From Variovorax sp037204085 (lineage in GTDB: Bacteria; Pseudomonadota; Gammaproteobacteria; Burkholderiales; Burkholderiaceae_C): a stretch of 64,000 nt of DNA. Below are positions 52,835-61,114 of the stretch, piece by piece. The stretch covers positions 203,561 through 267,560 of the forward strand of contig NZ_JBBCBW010000007.1 in the NCBI RefSeq assembly GCF_037204085.1, written 5' to 3'. Position 1 is the stretch's first letter. Each line of letters opens with the position of its first letter. The notes below the pieces were generated by a model. That model saw nothing but the letters and a program-made list of their open reading frames with translations. It made no database searches and was not told the DNA's origin. Made by a program: the position numbers and the translations under genes.

Positions 52835-54037
52835 ATGGCCAGACTGCGTCCGCATGCGGCAATTGCCGCCGCCCTGCTTTGCGTTGCCACCACCGCCGCG
52901 TGGGCCCAGCAGCCTCCGGCCGAAGAGCCGGGCTGGGCCAAGGGGCGCCCCAAGACGGAGGCAGCCACGCGCATGGCGCCCGTCCCATCCTTCCCCATTC
53001 CGACCGCGGTGGACCAACTGCCCACCGCCAAGTTCAAGCTGCCGCCGGGCTTCAAGGTGGAGACCTGGGCCTCGGGCGTGCTGGATGCGCGGTCGCTGCG
53101 CCAGGGCGACAAGGGCACGGTGTTCGTGAGCACGCTCTTCGTGGGCAACAAGGTCTATGCCATTGCCGAGAAGGGCGACCGCAAGCCCAAGACCATCGTC
53201 GACAAGACCGAGTTCGCCACCGGCATCGAATACCACAAGGGCGCGCTGTACCTTGCCACGCACAAGCAGATCGTTCGCTACGACGGCATCGAGGACAAGC
53301 TCGACAACCCCGGCACGCCGGCGGTGCTCAACGACAAGCTGCCCGGTGGGCAAGACCACAGCTGGCGCTACCTGCGCGTGCGCGACAACAAGCTGTACTA
53401 CGCAGTGGGTGCGCCCTGCAACATCTGCGATCCCGACGAGGCGCATGCGCGCATCTTTCGCATGAACCTGGACGGAAGCGGCATCGAGACGGTGGCGCGC
53501 GGCGTGCGCAACACGGTGGGCTTCGACTTCGATCCGAAGACCGGCAATCTCTGGTTTACCGACAACGGGCGCGACTGGCTCAGCGAAGACCTGCCGAACG
53601 ACGAACTGAACGTGGTGACCGCGCCCAACCAGCACTTCGGCTATCCGTATTGCCACCAGGGCAACATTGCCGACCCCGAATTCGGCTGGGGCAAGAACTG
53701 CGGCGAGTTCACCAAACCCGCCGCGCTGCTCGGTGCGCATGCCGCCGGCCTGGGCCTCACGTTCTATAACGGGAAGATGTTCCCGAGCAAGTACCGCGGC
53801 GCGATGTTCATTGCACGCCATGGCCCATGGAACCGCACCACCAAGTACGCGGACATTGCCGTGGCATGGCCGGACGGCAAGGGCGGCGCGAAGGTCGAGC
53901 CGTTCATGACGGGCTTCGTCGAGAACAACAACTACCTCGGCCGGCCGGTGGACTTCCTGGTGCTGAAGGACGGCTCCATGCTCGTGAGCGATGACCACGC
54001 GGGTGCCATCTACCGCATCAGCTACAGCGGCCGATGA
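52835..54037 (+). CDS. PQQ-dependent sugar (sorbosone/glucose) dehydrogenase-like exported protein
   Basis: 400 residues with a signal peptide (residues 1-25, cleaved near AWAQQ) and GAAGGAGA upstream of the ATG. A six-bladed beta-propeller is indicated by repeated strands such as FKVETWASGVLDA, LYLATHKQIVRYDG and LWFTDNGRDWLSEDLPNDEL. The last is the family's PQQ/metal-binding blade, followed by FGYPYCHQGN. This is the GDH/sorbosone-dehydrogenase propeller family. Its electrons would go to the cytochrome c encoded immediately downstream (ATGA overlap), as is usual for quinoprotein dehydrogenases. PQQ synthesis genes are not in the window. Confidence 0.82.
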   Translation: MARLRPHAAIAAALLCVATTAAWAQQPPAEEPGWAKGRPKTEAATRMAPVPSFPIPTAVDQLPTAKFKLPPGFKVETWASGVLDARSLRQGDKGTVFVSTLFVGNKVYAIAEKGDRKPKTIVDKTEFATGIEYHKGALYLATHKQIVRYDGIEDKLDNPGTPAVLNDKLPGGQDHSWRYLRVRDNKLYYAVGAPCNICDPDEAHARIFRMNLDGSGIETVARGVRNTVGFDFDPKTGNLWFTDNGRDWLSEDLPNDELNVVTAPNQHFGYPYCHQGNIADPEFGWGKNCGEFTKPAALLGAHAAGLGLTFYNGKMFPSKYRGAMFIARHGPWNRTTKYADIAVAWPDGKGGAKVEPFMTGFVENNNYLGRPVDFLVLKDGSMLVSDDHAGAIYRISYSGR

Positions 54038-54693
54038 GCAGGGGTTTCGTTCTTGCGGCTTTCATGCAGGCAGGCGTAGCCATGGCCATGACGCTCCTCG
54101 CTTCAGCGGCGCCTTCCGCCAGTGCGCAAGGCACGCAGGCTGCGCAGGGCAGCTATGCGCAGCGCTATGCCGCGGTGTGCGCCTCGTGCCACGGAGCCAA
54201 TGGGCGCAGCGACATGGCGGGAACACCGGTGCTCGCGGGCCAGCATTCGTTCTATGCCATCACGCAGCTGTTTCTGTTTCGTGAAGGCCGGCGCGACAAC
54301 CCCGCCATGACGGCGGTGGCCAAGACCATGAAGGACGAGGACCTGCGTGGCTTCTCGGAGTTCATTGCCACGCTGCCGGCCGTGCCCGCACCGGCCCCGG
54401 CCGCGCCGCCCGATGCCGCCCGCATGGCGCGCGGGCAGGCGCTGGCGCAAACGCACCGCTGCGTGATCTGCCACGGCGCCGACCTGAGCGGCGGACAGCA
54501 GGTGCCCCGCATCGCACAGCAGCGCGAGGACTACCTGCAGATGACGCTGCACGGCTTTCGCACCGGCAAGCGGCCTGGCTACACGCAGGCGATGACCGAG
54601 GCCGTGAGCGGCATCCCGCCGGAGGACCTGGACACCCTTGCGTATTACGCGGCGCGCTTTCCCGGCCCAGCCGCCAAGCCGCCCGGCAAGTAG
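54034..54693 (+). CDS. Periplasmic dihaem cytochrome c
   Basis: 219 residues with a signal peptide (about 1-31, ending ASAQG) and two CxxCH sites, CASCH (about 49-53) and CVICH (about 143-147), in two similar c-type domains of the cytochrome c4/cc' type. Start overlaps the upstream dehydrogenase stop by ATGA, so it is translated with it and is the likely electron acceptor. A proline-rich linker separates the domains. Confidence 0.88.
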   Translation: MSRGFVLAAFMQAGVAMAMTLLASAAPSASAQGTQAAQGSYAQRYAAVCASCHGANGRSDMAGTPVLAGQHSFYAITQLFLFREGRRDNPAMTAVAKTMKDEDLRGFSEFIATLPAVPAPAPAAPPDAARMARGQALAQTHRCVICHGADLSGGQQVPRIAQQREDYLQMTLHGFRTGKRPGYTQAMTEAVSGIPPEDLDTLAYYAARFPGPAAKPPGK

Positions 54694-54798
54694 CCACCGA
54701 TACCGCAGCGCAACGCCGGCGAAAAGCGCGGCGCGGGAAACGCGCGCCTTTGCCGCCAGACATTCAACCACCACATCAACCCATCGGAGCCGAATCTC

Positions 54799-56958
54799 TT
54801 GGAAGTTTCATTCAGCAAGGAAGTGCAATCGCTGCGCCTGGGCGCCGGCGACACATTCCACGGCGAGGGCATTCTCGCGATCACCAAGGGCCTGCTGCAA
54901 TCGGGCGTGGCCTACGTTGGCGGCTACCAGGGCGCGCCGGTCTCGCACTTGCTCGACGTGATGGTGCAGGCCAAGACATACATGGACGAGCTGGGCGTGC
55001 ACGTGGAGGCCTGCTCGAACGAAGCCTCCGCTGCCGCGATGCTCGGCGCTTCCATTCACTACCCGCTGCGCGGCGCCGTCACGTGGAAGTCCATCGTCGG
55101 CACCAACGTGGCGGCCGATGCGCTCTCCAATCTCTCGTCGCCCGGCGTGACGGGCGGCGTGCTGGTGGTGGTGGGCGAGGACTACGGCGAAGGGGCGAGC
55201 GTGATCCAGGAGCGCACGCATGCCTACGCGCTCAAGTCGAGCATGTGCCTGCTCGATCCGCGGCCCGACCTCGGCCAGATGGTGCGCATGGTCGAGCACG
55301 GTTTCCGGCTCTCGGAGGCATCGAACATGCCCTGCCTCATGGAGCTGCGCATCCGCACCTGCCATGTGCGCGGCAGCTTCGAGTGCAAGGACAACATCGC
55401 GCCCGCCGTGTCGACCCGCGCGCTGATGACCGAGCCCGCGGGCTTCGACTACATGCGCCTCGCGCATCCGCCGGTCACCTTTCGCCACGAGAAGCTCAAG
55501 GGCGATGAGCGCATTCCGGCGGCGCGGCGCTACATCGTGGAGCATGGACTCAACGAACTCATTCCGGCTGGCCGCCATGCCGATCTTGGCATCGTGGTAC
55601 AGGGCGGGCTGTACAACGCGCTGATCCGCAGCCTGCAGCAGCAAGGCCTGGCCGATGCATTCGGCGAGACGGACATTCCTATTCTGGTGCTCAACGTGAC
55701 CTACCCGCTGGTGCCCGAACAGGTGGCCGACTTCTGCGTGGGCAAGCGCGCGGTGCTGGTGGTGGAAGAGGGCCAGCCCGAATACATCGAACAGGACATC
55801 GCCACGCTGCTGCGCCGGCGCGACATCCAGACACCGCTGCACGGCAAGGACATGCTGCCTTCGGCGGGCGAGTACGGCGTCGAGGTGCTCGCGGGCGGCA
55901 TCGGCGTGTTCGCGGCCAAATACATCGGGCCGGGCGAAGCCTCTTCGTCCGCCGCGGCCTGGCTGGCCGGCAACCGCGAAAGGCGCGAGGCCGTGGCGCG
56001 CCAGCTCTCCGCGCCGCTGCCCAACCGGCCGCCGAGCTTTTGCGTCGGCTGCCCTGAACGGCCAGTGTTCTCGGCTCTGAAGCTTGCGCAGCAGCAGACC
56101 GGTCCCGTGCACATTGCGGCCGACATCGGCTGCCATGCCTTCGGCACCTTCGAGCCGTTTTCGATGGGGCATTCGATCCTCGGCTACGGCATGAGCCTGG
56201 CAAGCCGCGCGGGCGTGACACCGATGATGAACCGGCGCACGCTGTCGATCATGGGCGACGGCGGCTTCTGGCACAACGGCCTGCTCACGGGCGTGCAGAG
56301 CGCGCTCTTCAACAGCGACGACGCGGTGCTGCTGATCTTCAAGAACGGCTACACGTCGGCCACCGGTACGCAGGACATCATCTCCACGCCCGACGACGAA
56401 ATGAAGGAGCGTGCGGTCGACAAGCAGCAGAGCCTGGTCGACAAGAACCAGACCATCGAAGCCACGCTGACGGGCCTGGGCGTGAAGTGGATGCGCACCG
56501 TGACCACCTACGACGTGGAGCGCATGCGCAAGACGCTGACCGAGGCGCTCACCAGCGACTTCAACGGCCTGAAGGTGGTGATTGCCGAGGGCGAGTGTCA
56601 GCTGGAGCGGCAGCGCCGCATCAAGCCCTGGATTGCAAGCCTGCTCAAGAAGGGCGAGCGCGTGGTGCGCGTGAAATACGGCGTCGACGAAGACGTATGC
56701 AACGGCGACCACGCCTGCATCCGTCTTTCGGGCTGCCCGACGCTCACGCTGAAGGACAACCCCGATCCGCTGAAGGTCGACCCGGTGGCTACCGTGATCG
56801 ACGGCTGCGTGGGCTGCGGCCTGTGCGGCGAGAACGCGCATGCGGCCACGCTGTGCCCCAGCTTCTACCGCGCCGAAGTGGTGCAGAACCCGAAGTGGCA
56901 TGAACGCCTTCTGCACAGCCTTCGCGGTGCGGTGGTGCGTGCCCTTCAACCCGCATGA
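54799..56958 (+). CDS. iorA: Indolepyruvate ferredoxin oxidoreductase, alpha subunit
   Basis: 719 residues from a TTG start at 54799 with CGGAG eight bases upstream; no better ATG precedes it in frame. The N-terminal pyrimidine-type domain (VAYVGGYQGAPVSHLLDVMV) and the C-terminal TPP/metal domain (IMGDGGFWHNGLLTG) are followed by a ferredoxin-like segment CVGCGLCGENAHAATLCP for Fe-S clusters. It oxidatively decarboxylates aryl-2-oxoacids such as indolepyruvate to the CoA ester, an alternative to aldehyde-type aromatic amino-acid degradation. Coupled to the beta subunit by ATGA. Confidence 0.9.
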   Translation: MEVSFSKEVQSLRLGAGDTFHGEGILAITKGLLQSGVAYVGGYQGAPVSHLLDVMVQAKTYMDELGVHVEACSNEASAAAMLGASIHYPLRGAVTWKSIVGTNVAADALSNLSSPGVTGGVLVVVGEDYGEGASVIQERTHAYALKSSMCLLDPRPDLGQMVRMVEHGFRLSEASNMPCLMELRIRTCHVRGSFECKDNIAPAVSTRALMTEPAGFDYMRLAHPPVTFRHEKLKGDERIPAARRYIVEHGLNELIPAGRHADLGIVVQGGLYNALIRSLQQQGLADAFGETDIPILVLNVTYPLVPEQVADFCVGKRAVLVVEEGQPEYIEQDIATLLRRRDIQTPLHGKDMLPSAGEYGVEVLAGGIGVFAAKYIGPGEASSSAAAWLAGNRERREAVARQLSAPLPNRPPSFCVGCPERPVFSALKLAQQQTGPVHIAADIGCHAFGTFEPFSMGHSILGYGMSLASRAGVTPMMNRRTLSIMGDGGFWHNGLLTGVQSALFNSDDAVLLIFKNGYTSATGTQDIISTPDDEMKERAVDKQQSLVDKNQTIEATLTGLGVKWMRTVTTYDVERMRKTLTEALTSDFNGLKVVIAEGECQLERQRRIKPWIASLLKKGERVVRVKYGVDEDVCNGDHACIRLSGCPTLTLKDNPDPLKVDPVATVIDGCVGCGLCGENAHAATLCPSFYRAEVVQNPKWHERLLHSLRGAVVRALQPA

Positions 56959-58583
56959 GTCACGCCATGGAACAGAGCCGACCCATCACCCTTCTCGTCT
57001 GCGCCCTGGGCGGCGAAGGCGGCGGCGTGCTCACCGAATGGCTGGTCGACATTGCCCGCCACGCCGGCTATGCCGCGCAGAGCACATCGATTCCCGGCGT
57101 GGCGCAGCGCACCGGCGCCACCACCTACTACATCGAAGTGTTTCCGGTGCCGCTCGCGCAGCTCGCCGGCAGGCGGCCGGTGTTCAGCCTGAGCCCGGTG
57201 CCGGGTGCGCTCGACGCCATCGTCTCTTCGGAACTGCTCGAGACCGCGCGCCAGATCGGCAACGGCATGAGCGCGCCGCTGCGCACGCTGGTCATCAGCT
57301 CTTCGGCGCGCATCTTCACCACGGCCGAGCGCATGCAGCCCGGCGACGGACGTGCCGACGCGCAGCACCTGCTCGACGTGGTCAAGGCCTTCAGCCGCGA
57401 GCACCATGTGTTCGACATGAACGCCGTGGCGCGCGAGGCCGGCACGGTGGTCAGCGCCGTGATGCTCGGCGCCATTGCGGGCAGCGGCCTCTTTCCGTTC
57501 CCGCGAGAAGCTTATGAGCACGTGGTGCGCGGCGGCGACACGAGCGCGCCTGAAAAGCTGAACAAGATGGCCGCGGCCAGCCTGCGCGGCTTTGCCGCCG
57601 CCTTCGACGCGGTGAGCGCGCCGCGCGCCCAGGCCGCCTTCGTGAGCAGCGTGATGGCCGGCGACACGGCCGACGCACCGCCACCGGCCCGTGCGCTGCC
57701 GGACGACGTGGCACGGCGCTTTCCGCCGGCGGTGCACGACATGCTCGCGCTCGGCCATGCGCGCGTGCTCGACTACCAGGACGCCGCCTATGCCAAGCTC
57801 TACGCGGCGCGACTGGCCAGGGTGCTCGATGCCGAGCGCGCCGCCGACCCGGCCGGCGCACAGGGCTTTGCCGTCACCCGCGAGGCCGCGCGGTGGCTCG
57901 CGCTGTGGATGGCCTTCGACGACATCGTTCGCGTGGCCGCACTCAAGGGTCGCGCAAGCCGTGCGCAGCGCGTACGGCAGGAAGTGCGTGCCGCCGATGA
58001 AGACATCGTGAAGGTGTACGACCACTTCAAGCCCGGCGCGCCTGAGTTCGCCGCGTTGCTGCCGTCCGGCTTGGCGCGCCGCGTGACCGCCTGGGACCGC
58101 ACCCGCCAGGCGCGCGGCCGCGAGCCTTGGGCGCTGCCGCTCAAGGTGGGCAGCCACTCGGTGTTCGGCATGGCGTCGCTGCGCCTTCTGTCTTCGCTCA
58201 AATGGCTGCGCCGCCGAGGCCAGCGCTTTGCGGAGGAACAGGCGCTGATCGAACGCTGGCTCGCGGCCGTGGAAAGCGGCACGCGCGAAGCCTGGGCGCT
58301 GGGCCGGGAAGTGGCCCTCTGCGGGCGGCTCATCAAGGGCTACGGCAGCACCAACGAGCGAGGCAAGCACAACCTGCTGCACGTGATCGACGAACTCGCG
58401 AGCCGTACGACTTTGCCTGCAACGAAGCGCGCGGAGGCGATTGCCGCAGCGCGCGAGGCGGCCCTGGCAGACGAAGGCGGCAAGGCGCTCGACGCTGCGC
58501 TGGTGCGCCACGGCGCCGCGCCAAGGCCGTTGCAGGCGCAGCCTGTCCGCTGGATGAAGCGGCCGCCTTCCACCACCGCCTGA
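56955..58583 (+). CDS. Indolepyruvate oxidoreductase beta subunit with large C-terminal extension
   Basis: 542 residues, much longer than an archaeal IorB (about 200). The N-terminal 190 residues are the POR-gamma-type domain (LLVCALGGEGGGVLTEWLVD and the glycine-rich loop). The remaining 350 residues form a helical domain of unknown function (DUF6537-like) also seen in beta- and alpha-proteobacterial relatives. It completes the enzyme with the iorA product. Electrons presumably go to a ferredoxin. Aryl-CoA products fit the thioesterase encoded downstream. Confidence 0.85.
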   Translation: MSHAMEQSRPITLLVCALGGEGGGVLTEWLVDIARHAGYAAQSTSIPGVAQRTGATTYYIEVFPVPLAQLAGRRPVFSLSPVPGALDAIVSSELLETARQIGNGMSAPLRTLVISSSARIFTTAERMQPGDGRADAQHLLDVVKAFSREHHVFDMNAVAREAGTVVSAVMLGAIAGSGLFPFPREAYEHVVRGGDTSAPEKLNKMAAASLRGFAAAFDAVSAPRAQAAFVSSVMAGDTADAPPPARALPDDVARRFPPAVHDMLALGHARVLDYQDAAYAKLYAARLARVLDAERAADPAGAQGFAVTREAARWLALWMAFDDIVRVAALKGRASRAQRVRQEVRAADEDIVKVYDHFKPGAPEFAALLPSGLARRVTAWDRTRQARGREPWALPLKVGSHSVFGMASLRLLSSLKWLRRRGQRFAEEQALIERWLAAVESGTREAWALGREVALCGRLIKGYGSTNERGKHNLLHVIDELASRTTLPATKRAEAIAAAREAALADEGGKALDAALVRHGAAPRPLQAQPVRWMKRPPSTTA

Positions 58584-58618
58584 TGCAATTTTCATAACAA
58601 CCAAGGAGACACGACACC

Positions 58619-59620
58619 ATGCCCCATTCCACCCTTCCCTGGCGACGCCGCCTTCTTTTGACCGCCGCCGGCGCGCTGCTGGCCTGCACGCATGCGCAGA
58701 CGCACGCCCAGGCGCAACCCGGCGCATGGCCCGCGAAGCCGATCAAGGTCGTCGTCAACTTTCCGCCGGGCGGCGCCGCGGACCAGATTGCGCGCGCGGT
58801 CTCGCAGCCGCTGCAGGAGTCGCTCAAGCAACCCGTGGTCATCGAGAACCGTGCCGGCGCCAACGGCAACGTCGGCGGCGAATCAGTGGCGCGCGCGCCG
58901 GCCGACGGCTACACGCTGCTCATGAGTTCCGGCGGCATGGTGTCGGTGAACCCGCACCTGTATTCGCGCATGAGCTTCGACCCGGCGAAGGACCTGGTGC
59001 CTGTGGCCGCCGCCGCGCGCGTGCTTGTCTTTTTGGTGGCCAAGCCTTCGCTGCCGCCCACCAACGTCCGCGAGTTCATTTCGTACCTCAAGGCCAACCC
59101 GGGCAAGCTCTCTTACGGCTCGCCGGGCAACGGCAGCTCGCCGCACCTGGCGGGCGAAATGTTCAAGAGCCAGGCCCGCGTCTTCGCGCTGCATGTGCCC
59201 TACCGCGGCGCGGCGCCTGCGCTGCAGGACCTGCTCGCGGGCCAGATCGACTATGCGTTCGATCCCGGCATCGGGCTGCAGCAGGTGCGCGCCGGCAAGC
59301 TCCGGCTGCTGGCGGTGGGCAGCCCCCAGCGCTCGCCGCAGTTTCCTGATGTACCCACGCTCGACGAGGCCGGACTGCGCGGCTTCGATGCCGACACGGT
59401 GTTCGGCTTCTACGCGCCAGCGGGCACGCCGCCCGAAGTGGTGGCGCAACTCAACACGCAGATCAACCGCGCGCTCGCGCTGCCGGCCGTGAAGGAGCGC
59501 ATTGCCGCGCTGGGCGGCGAAGCGTTGCCGGGCTCGCCGGCCGATTTCCAGCAGCGCGCCGCGGCCGATTCGCAGCGCTTCGGCGCGCTGATTCGCGACC
59601 GCAAGATCGTTGCCGACTGA
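58619..59620 (+). CDS. Bug-family (tripartite tricarboxylate transporter) substrate-binding protein
   Basis: 333 residues, with AAGGAG upstream of the ATG and an Ala-rich signal peptide (about 1-32). The family core is KPIKVVVNFPPGGAADQIAR at the mature start, VVIENRAGANGNVGGESVAR and KLSYGSPGNGSSPHLAGEMF. Bug proteins bind carboxylates for TctC-type transport; many are orphans with no TctAB, as here. The neighbouring indolepyruvate and thioesterase genes suggest an aromatic or keto acid ligand. Confidence 0.88.
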   Translation: MPHSTLPWRRRLLLTAAGALLACTHAQTHAQAQPGAWPAKPIKVVVNFPPGGAADQIARAVSQPLQESLKQPVVIENRAGANGNVGGESVARAPADGYTLLMSSGGMVSVNPHLYSRMSFDPAKDLVPVAAAARVLVFLVAKPSLPPTNVREFISYLKANPGKLSYGSPGNGSSPHLAGEMFKSQARVFALHVPYRGAAPALQDLLAGQIDYAFDPGIGLQQVRAGKLRLLAVGSPQRSPQFPDVPTLDEAGLRGFDADTVFGFYAPAGTPPEVVAQLNTQINRALALPAVKERIAALGGEALPGSPADFQQRAAADSQRFGALIRDRKIVAD

Positions 59621-59639
59621 GCACCGCGACAATGAACAG

Positions 59640-60059
59640 ATGAGCAGCAGCAAAGAAATCACCTACACCGCGCGCGTCGAGTTCGGCGACTGCGACCCGG
59701 CCGGTATCGTCTGGTTTCCCAACTTCTTCCGCTGGATCGATGCGGCCTCGCGCCACTTCTTTGCGGAATGCGGCGTGCCGCGCTGGGAAGAAACCACCAA
59801 GACGCTGGGCGTGATCGGCACGCCGCTGGTCGACACGCACACGCGCTTCGTCAAGGCGGCGAGCTACGGCGACACGCTGCACATTGCGGTGCGCATTGCC
59901 GAGTGGCGCGACAAGAGCTTTGTGCAGACCTATCGCGTGACGCGCGGCGACGAGCTGATTCTCGAGTGCGAGGAGGTGCGCATCTTTGCGGCCAAGCGCG
60001 AGGGTGGCGGTATCCGCGCGGTGCCGATTCCGCCGGAAATTCGCGCACTGTGCGAATAG
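59640..60059 (+). CDS. 4HBT-type acyl-CoA thioesterase
   Basis: 139 residues of the hot-dog fold. The 4-hydroxybenzoyl-CoA thioesterase signature VEFGDCDPAGIVWFPNFFRW is at about 11-30, with the catalytic aspartate in CDPAG. Length and motif match the 4HBT/YbgC group. It lies directly after the Bug protein and the indolepyruvate oxidoreductase subunits, so it may hydrolyse indoleacetyl-CoA or another aryl-CoA; that is an inference from position. A longer TTG-started frame from 59610 is possible but less likely. Confidence 0.88.
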   Translation: MSSSKEITYTARVEFGDCDPAGIVWFPNFFRWIDAASRHFFAECGVPRWEETTKTLGVIGTPLVDTHTRFVKAASYGDTLHIAVRIAEWRDKSFVQTYRVTRGDELILECEEVRIFAAKREGGGIRAVPIPPEIRALCE

Positions 60060-60120
60060 CTGCGCTACCTAGCGAGGGGCGAGCCGGCCGCTCTTACTCT
60101 CTCTTACTTAGAATGGCCTG

Positions 60121-60333
60121 ATGAACCGGCACCTCCTTTTTCCGCTCGCCTTGCTTGTTGTTACCGGCTGCTCCTCGCCTCCCAACGAGGTGACGTCGTT
60201 TCGCGATGGCGCGCTGCGTGCCCCTACCTACGTGCAGGCCTCCGACTACTGCAGCGCACGAAATGCAACGCCCAAGTGGCTCGGCAGGGCGCCCGCCGAG
60301 TCGGGCGTGCTGTTCCAGTGCATCGCCAACTGA
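60121..60333 (+). CDS. Small lipoprotein of unknown function
   Basis: 70 residues with a lipoprotein signal: LLFPLALLVVTGCSSPP, lipobox cysteine at 17. The mature part has two cysteines (in DYCSARNAT and FQCIAN) that could form a disulfide. No family was recognised. It stands alone just upstream of the mgtA leader; a short pyrimidine-rich tract precedes the ATG and no strong ribosome site is seen. Confidence 0.6.
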   Translation: MNRHLLFPLALLVVTGCSSPPNEVTSFRDGALRAPTYVQASDYCSARNATPKWLGRAPAESGVLFQCIAN

Positions 60334-60691
60334 AGCCAGCAGGCCGCTCCCGCACGTTCGGAACCACCGCGCTGGCAGCGCGGAATATGCCGCCAAGGGT
60401 TGACGCGCCTCATGACGCAGTGCAACAATCGAGAGATCTTCACTTCGGAGCCTCGTGCGTGGACAGTGCCAGTTGGATCAGTGACAAGACGCGTGCCTCG
60501 GCAGGCGTGACACATCCGGCCCTCTAGCGCAGGCTCTCTTGCGCTGCGGCCGCCGTGCACGCAGCGTGACCCGTTCGCCAATCAGGCCAACGGTTCCCCC
60601 CTTCCGAATCCCGCCGTTCTGCGTCACTGACTTTTTCAGTCAGCTTGCGTGCGTCCGTGCGCGAGGCCCTTCATCGCGAAGGAGCCTTGCC
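60334..60691. other. Long non-coding stretch upstream of the mgtA leader
   Basis: 358 bp without a supported gene. It contains a plausible promoter (60400-60429) and several hairpins: AGCGCA...TGCGCT around 60527-60545, CTGAC...GTCAG at 60627-60643, and GGC-CCTTC...GAAGG-a-GCC at 60665-60686, whose right arm holds the ribosome site of the next small gene. A structured leader RNA is likely; no known riboswitch class was recognised. Confidence 0.5.
60400..60429 (+). promoter_or_regulatory. Candidate sigma-70 promoter for the mgtA region
   Basis: TTGACG (60400-60405) is followed after 18 bp by AACAAT (60424-60429). This fits a -35/-10 pair and would give a leader of more than 600 nt ahead of mgtA. 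Confidence 0.45.
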
Positions 60692-60901
60692 ATGCGTCAA
60701 TTCCAATCTCGTCAGCAGCACCAGCAACCGGTGCAGGACAACACCGTTCGCCCGGCGGCGCACGTGCCTGCGCGCGAAGCAGCCACCAGGCAGGACCTCG
60801 ACAACGAGATGCTCGACCGCGCCGCCGCGCTCTGGACTACGCGGCGCATCCGCAGCTTCTTCCTGCTGCTGGAACAACCCTCCCGCACCACGCAACGCTG
60901 A
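60692..60901 (+). CDS. Small protein of unknown function preceding the mgtA leader
   Basis: 69 residues from the ATG at 60692 with AAGGAG at 60679-60684. The product is Gln/Arg-rich at the N-terminus (RQFQSRQQHQQPVQ) and ends with a short hydrophobic/basic helix (LWTTRRIRSFFLLLEQ). No family recognised. The ribosome site lies inside a hairpin formed by CCTTC (60668-60672) and GAAGG (60678-60682), so translation may be controlled by RNA structure or temperature. It could be a real small protein or a longer leader peptide. Confidence 0.5.
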   Translation: MRQFQSRQQHQQPVQDNTVRPAAHVPAREAATRQDLDNEMLDRAAALWTTRRIRSFFLLLEQPSRTTQR

Positions 60902-60958
60902 AGCAGTGCACTGCACTGCATTGCACAGCTCCGCACGCACGAATCAAGGAGGCCTTCC

Positions 60959-61063
60959 ATGGACCCCGCTTCTCATTGGCGCCCCTGCGCGCCGCCCATG
61001 TTCCGACCCATCGATAACAACAGTTTGCAGCGCACCGCGCCGCAAGGGGATTCCCACGCCTGA
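60959..61063 (+). CDS. 34-residue proline-containing leader peptide upstream of mgtA
   Basis: The ATG at 60959 has an almost perfect ribosome site AAGGAGG (60946-60952). The ORF encodes 34 residues beginning MDPASHWRPCAPP, with prolines at 3, 9, 12, 13, 17 and 28, and ends with TGA at 61061-61063. Salmonella mgtA is controlled by a short proline-bearing leader ORF (MgtL); this ORF shares that logic by position, size class and composition but is not an obvious sequence homologue. Codons 28-30 can pair with the 5' arm of the hairpin that covers the mgtA ribosome site. Confidence 0.6.
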   Translation: MDPASHWRPCAPPMFRPIDNNSLQRTAPQGDSHA

Positions 61064-61106
61064 TTGACGCGGGAGGTTCTTCCCTTCGCGGCCCGCGCCG
61101 CGAAGG
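61040..61106 (+). promoter_or_regulatory. Candidate attenuator hairpins covering the mgtA ribosome site
   Basis: CCTTCGCGG (61083-61091) pairs perfectly with CCGCGAAGG (61098-61106) around a 6-nt loop, burying the mgtA Shine-Dalgarno AAGGA (61103-61107). An alternative partner, CCGCAAGGG (61040-61048) inside the leader ORF, can pair with CCCTTCGCGG (61082-61091) with one bulged C and would free the ribosome site. The two structures exclude one another. Confidence 0.6.
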
Positions 61107-61114
61107 AAAAAAGA

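Noticed and set aside
60903..60926. Palindromic TGCAC/GTGCA cluster before the leader ORF
   Set aside because: The 12-bp palindrome GCAGTGCACTGC has no loop for an RNA hairpin and may be simple-sequence drift; kept out of the attenuator model.
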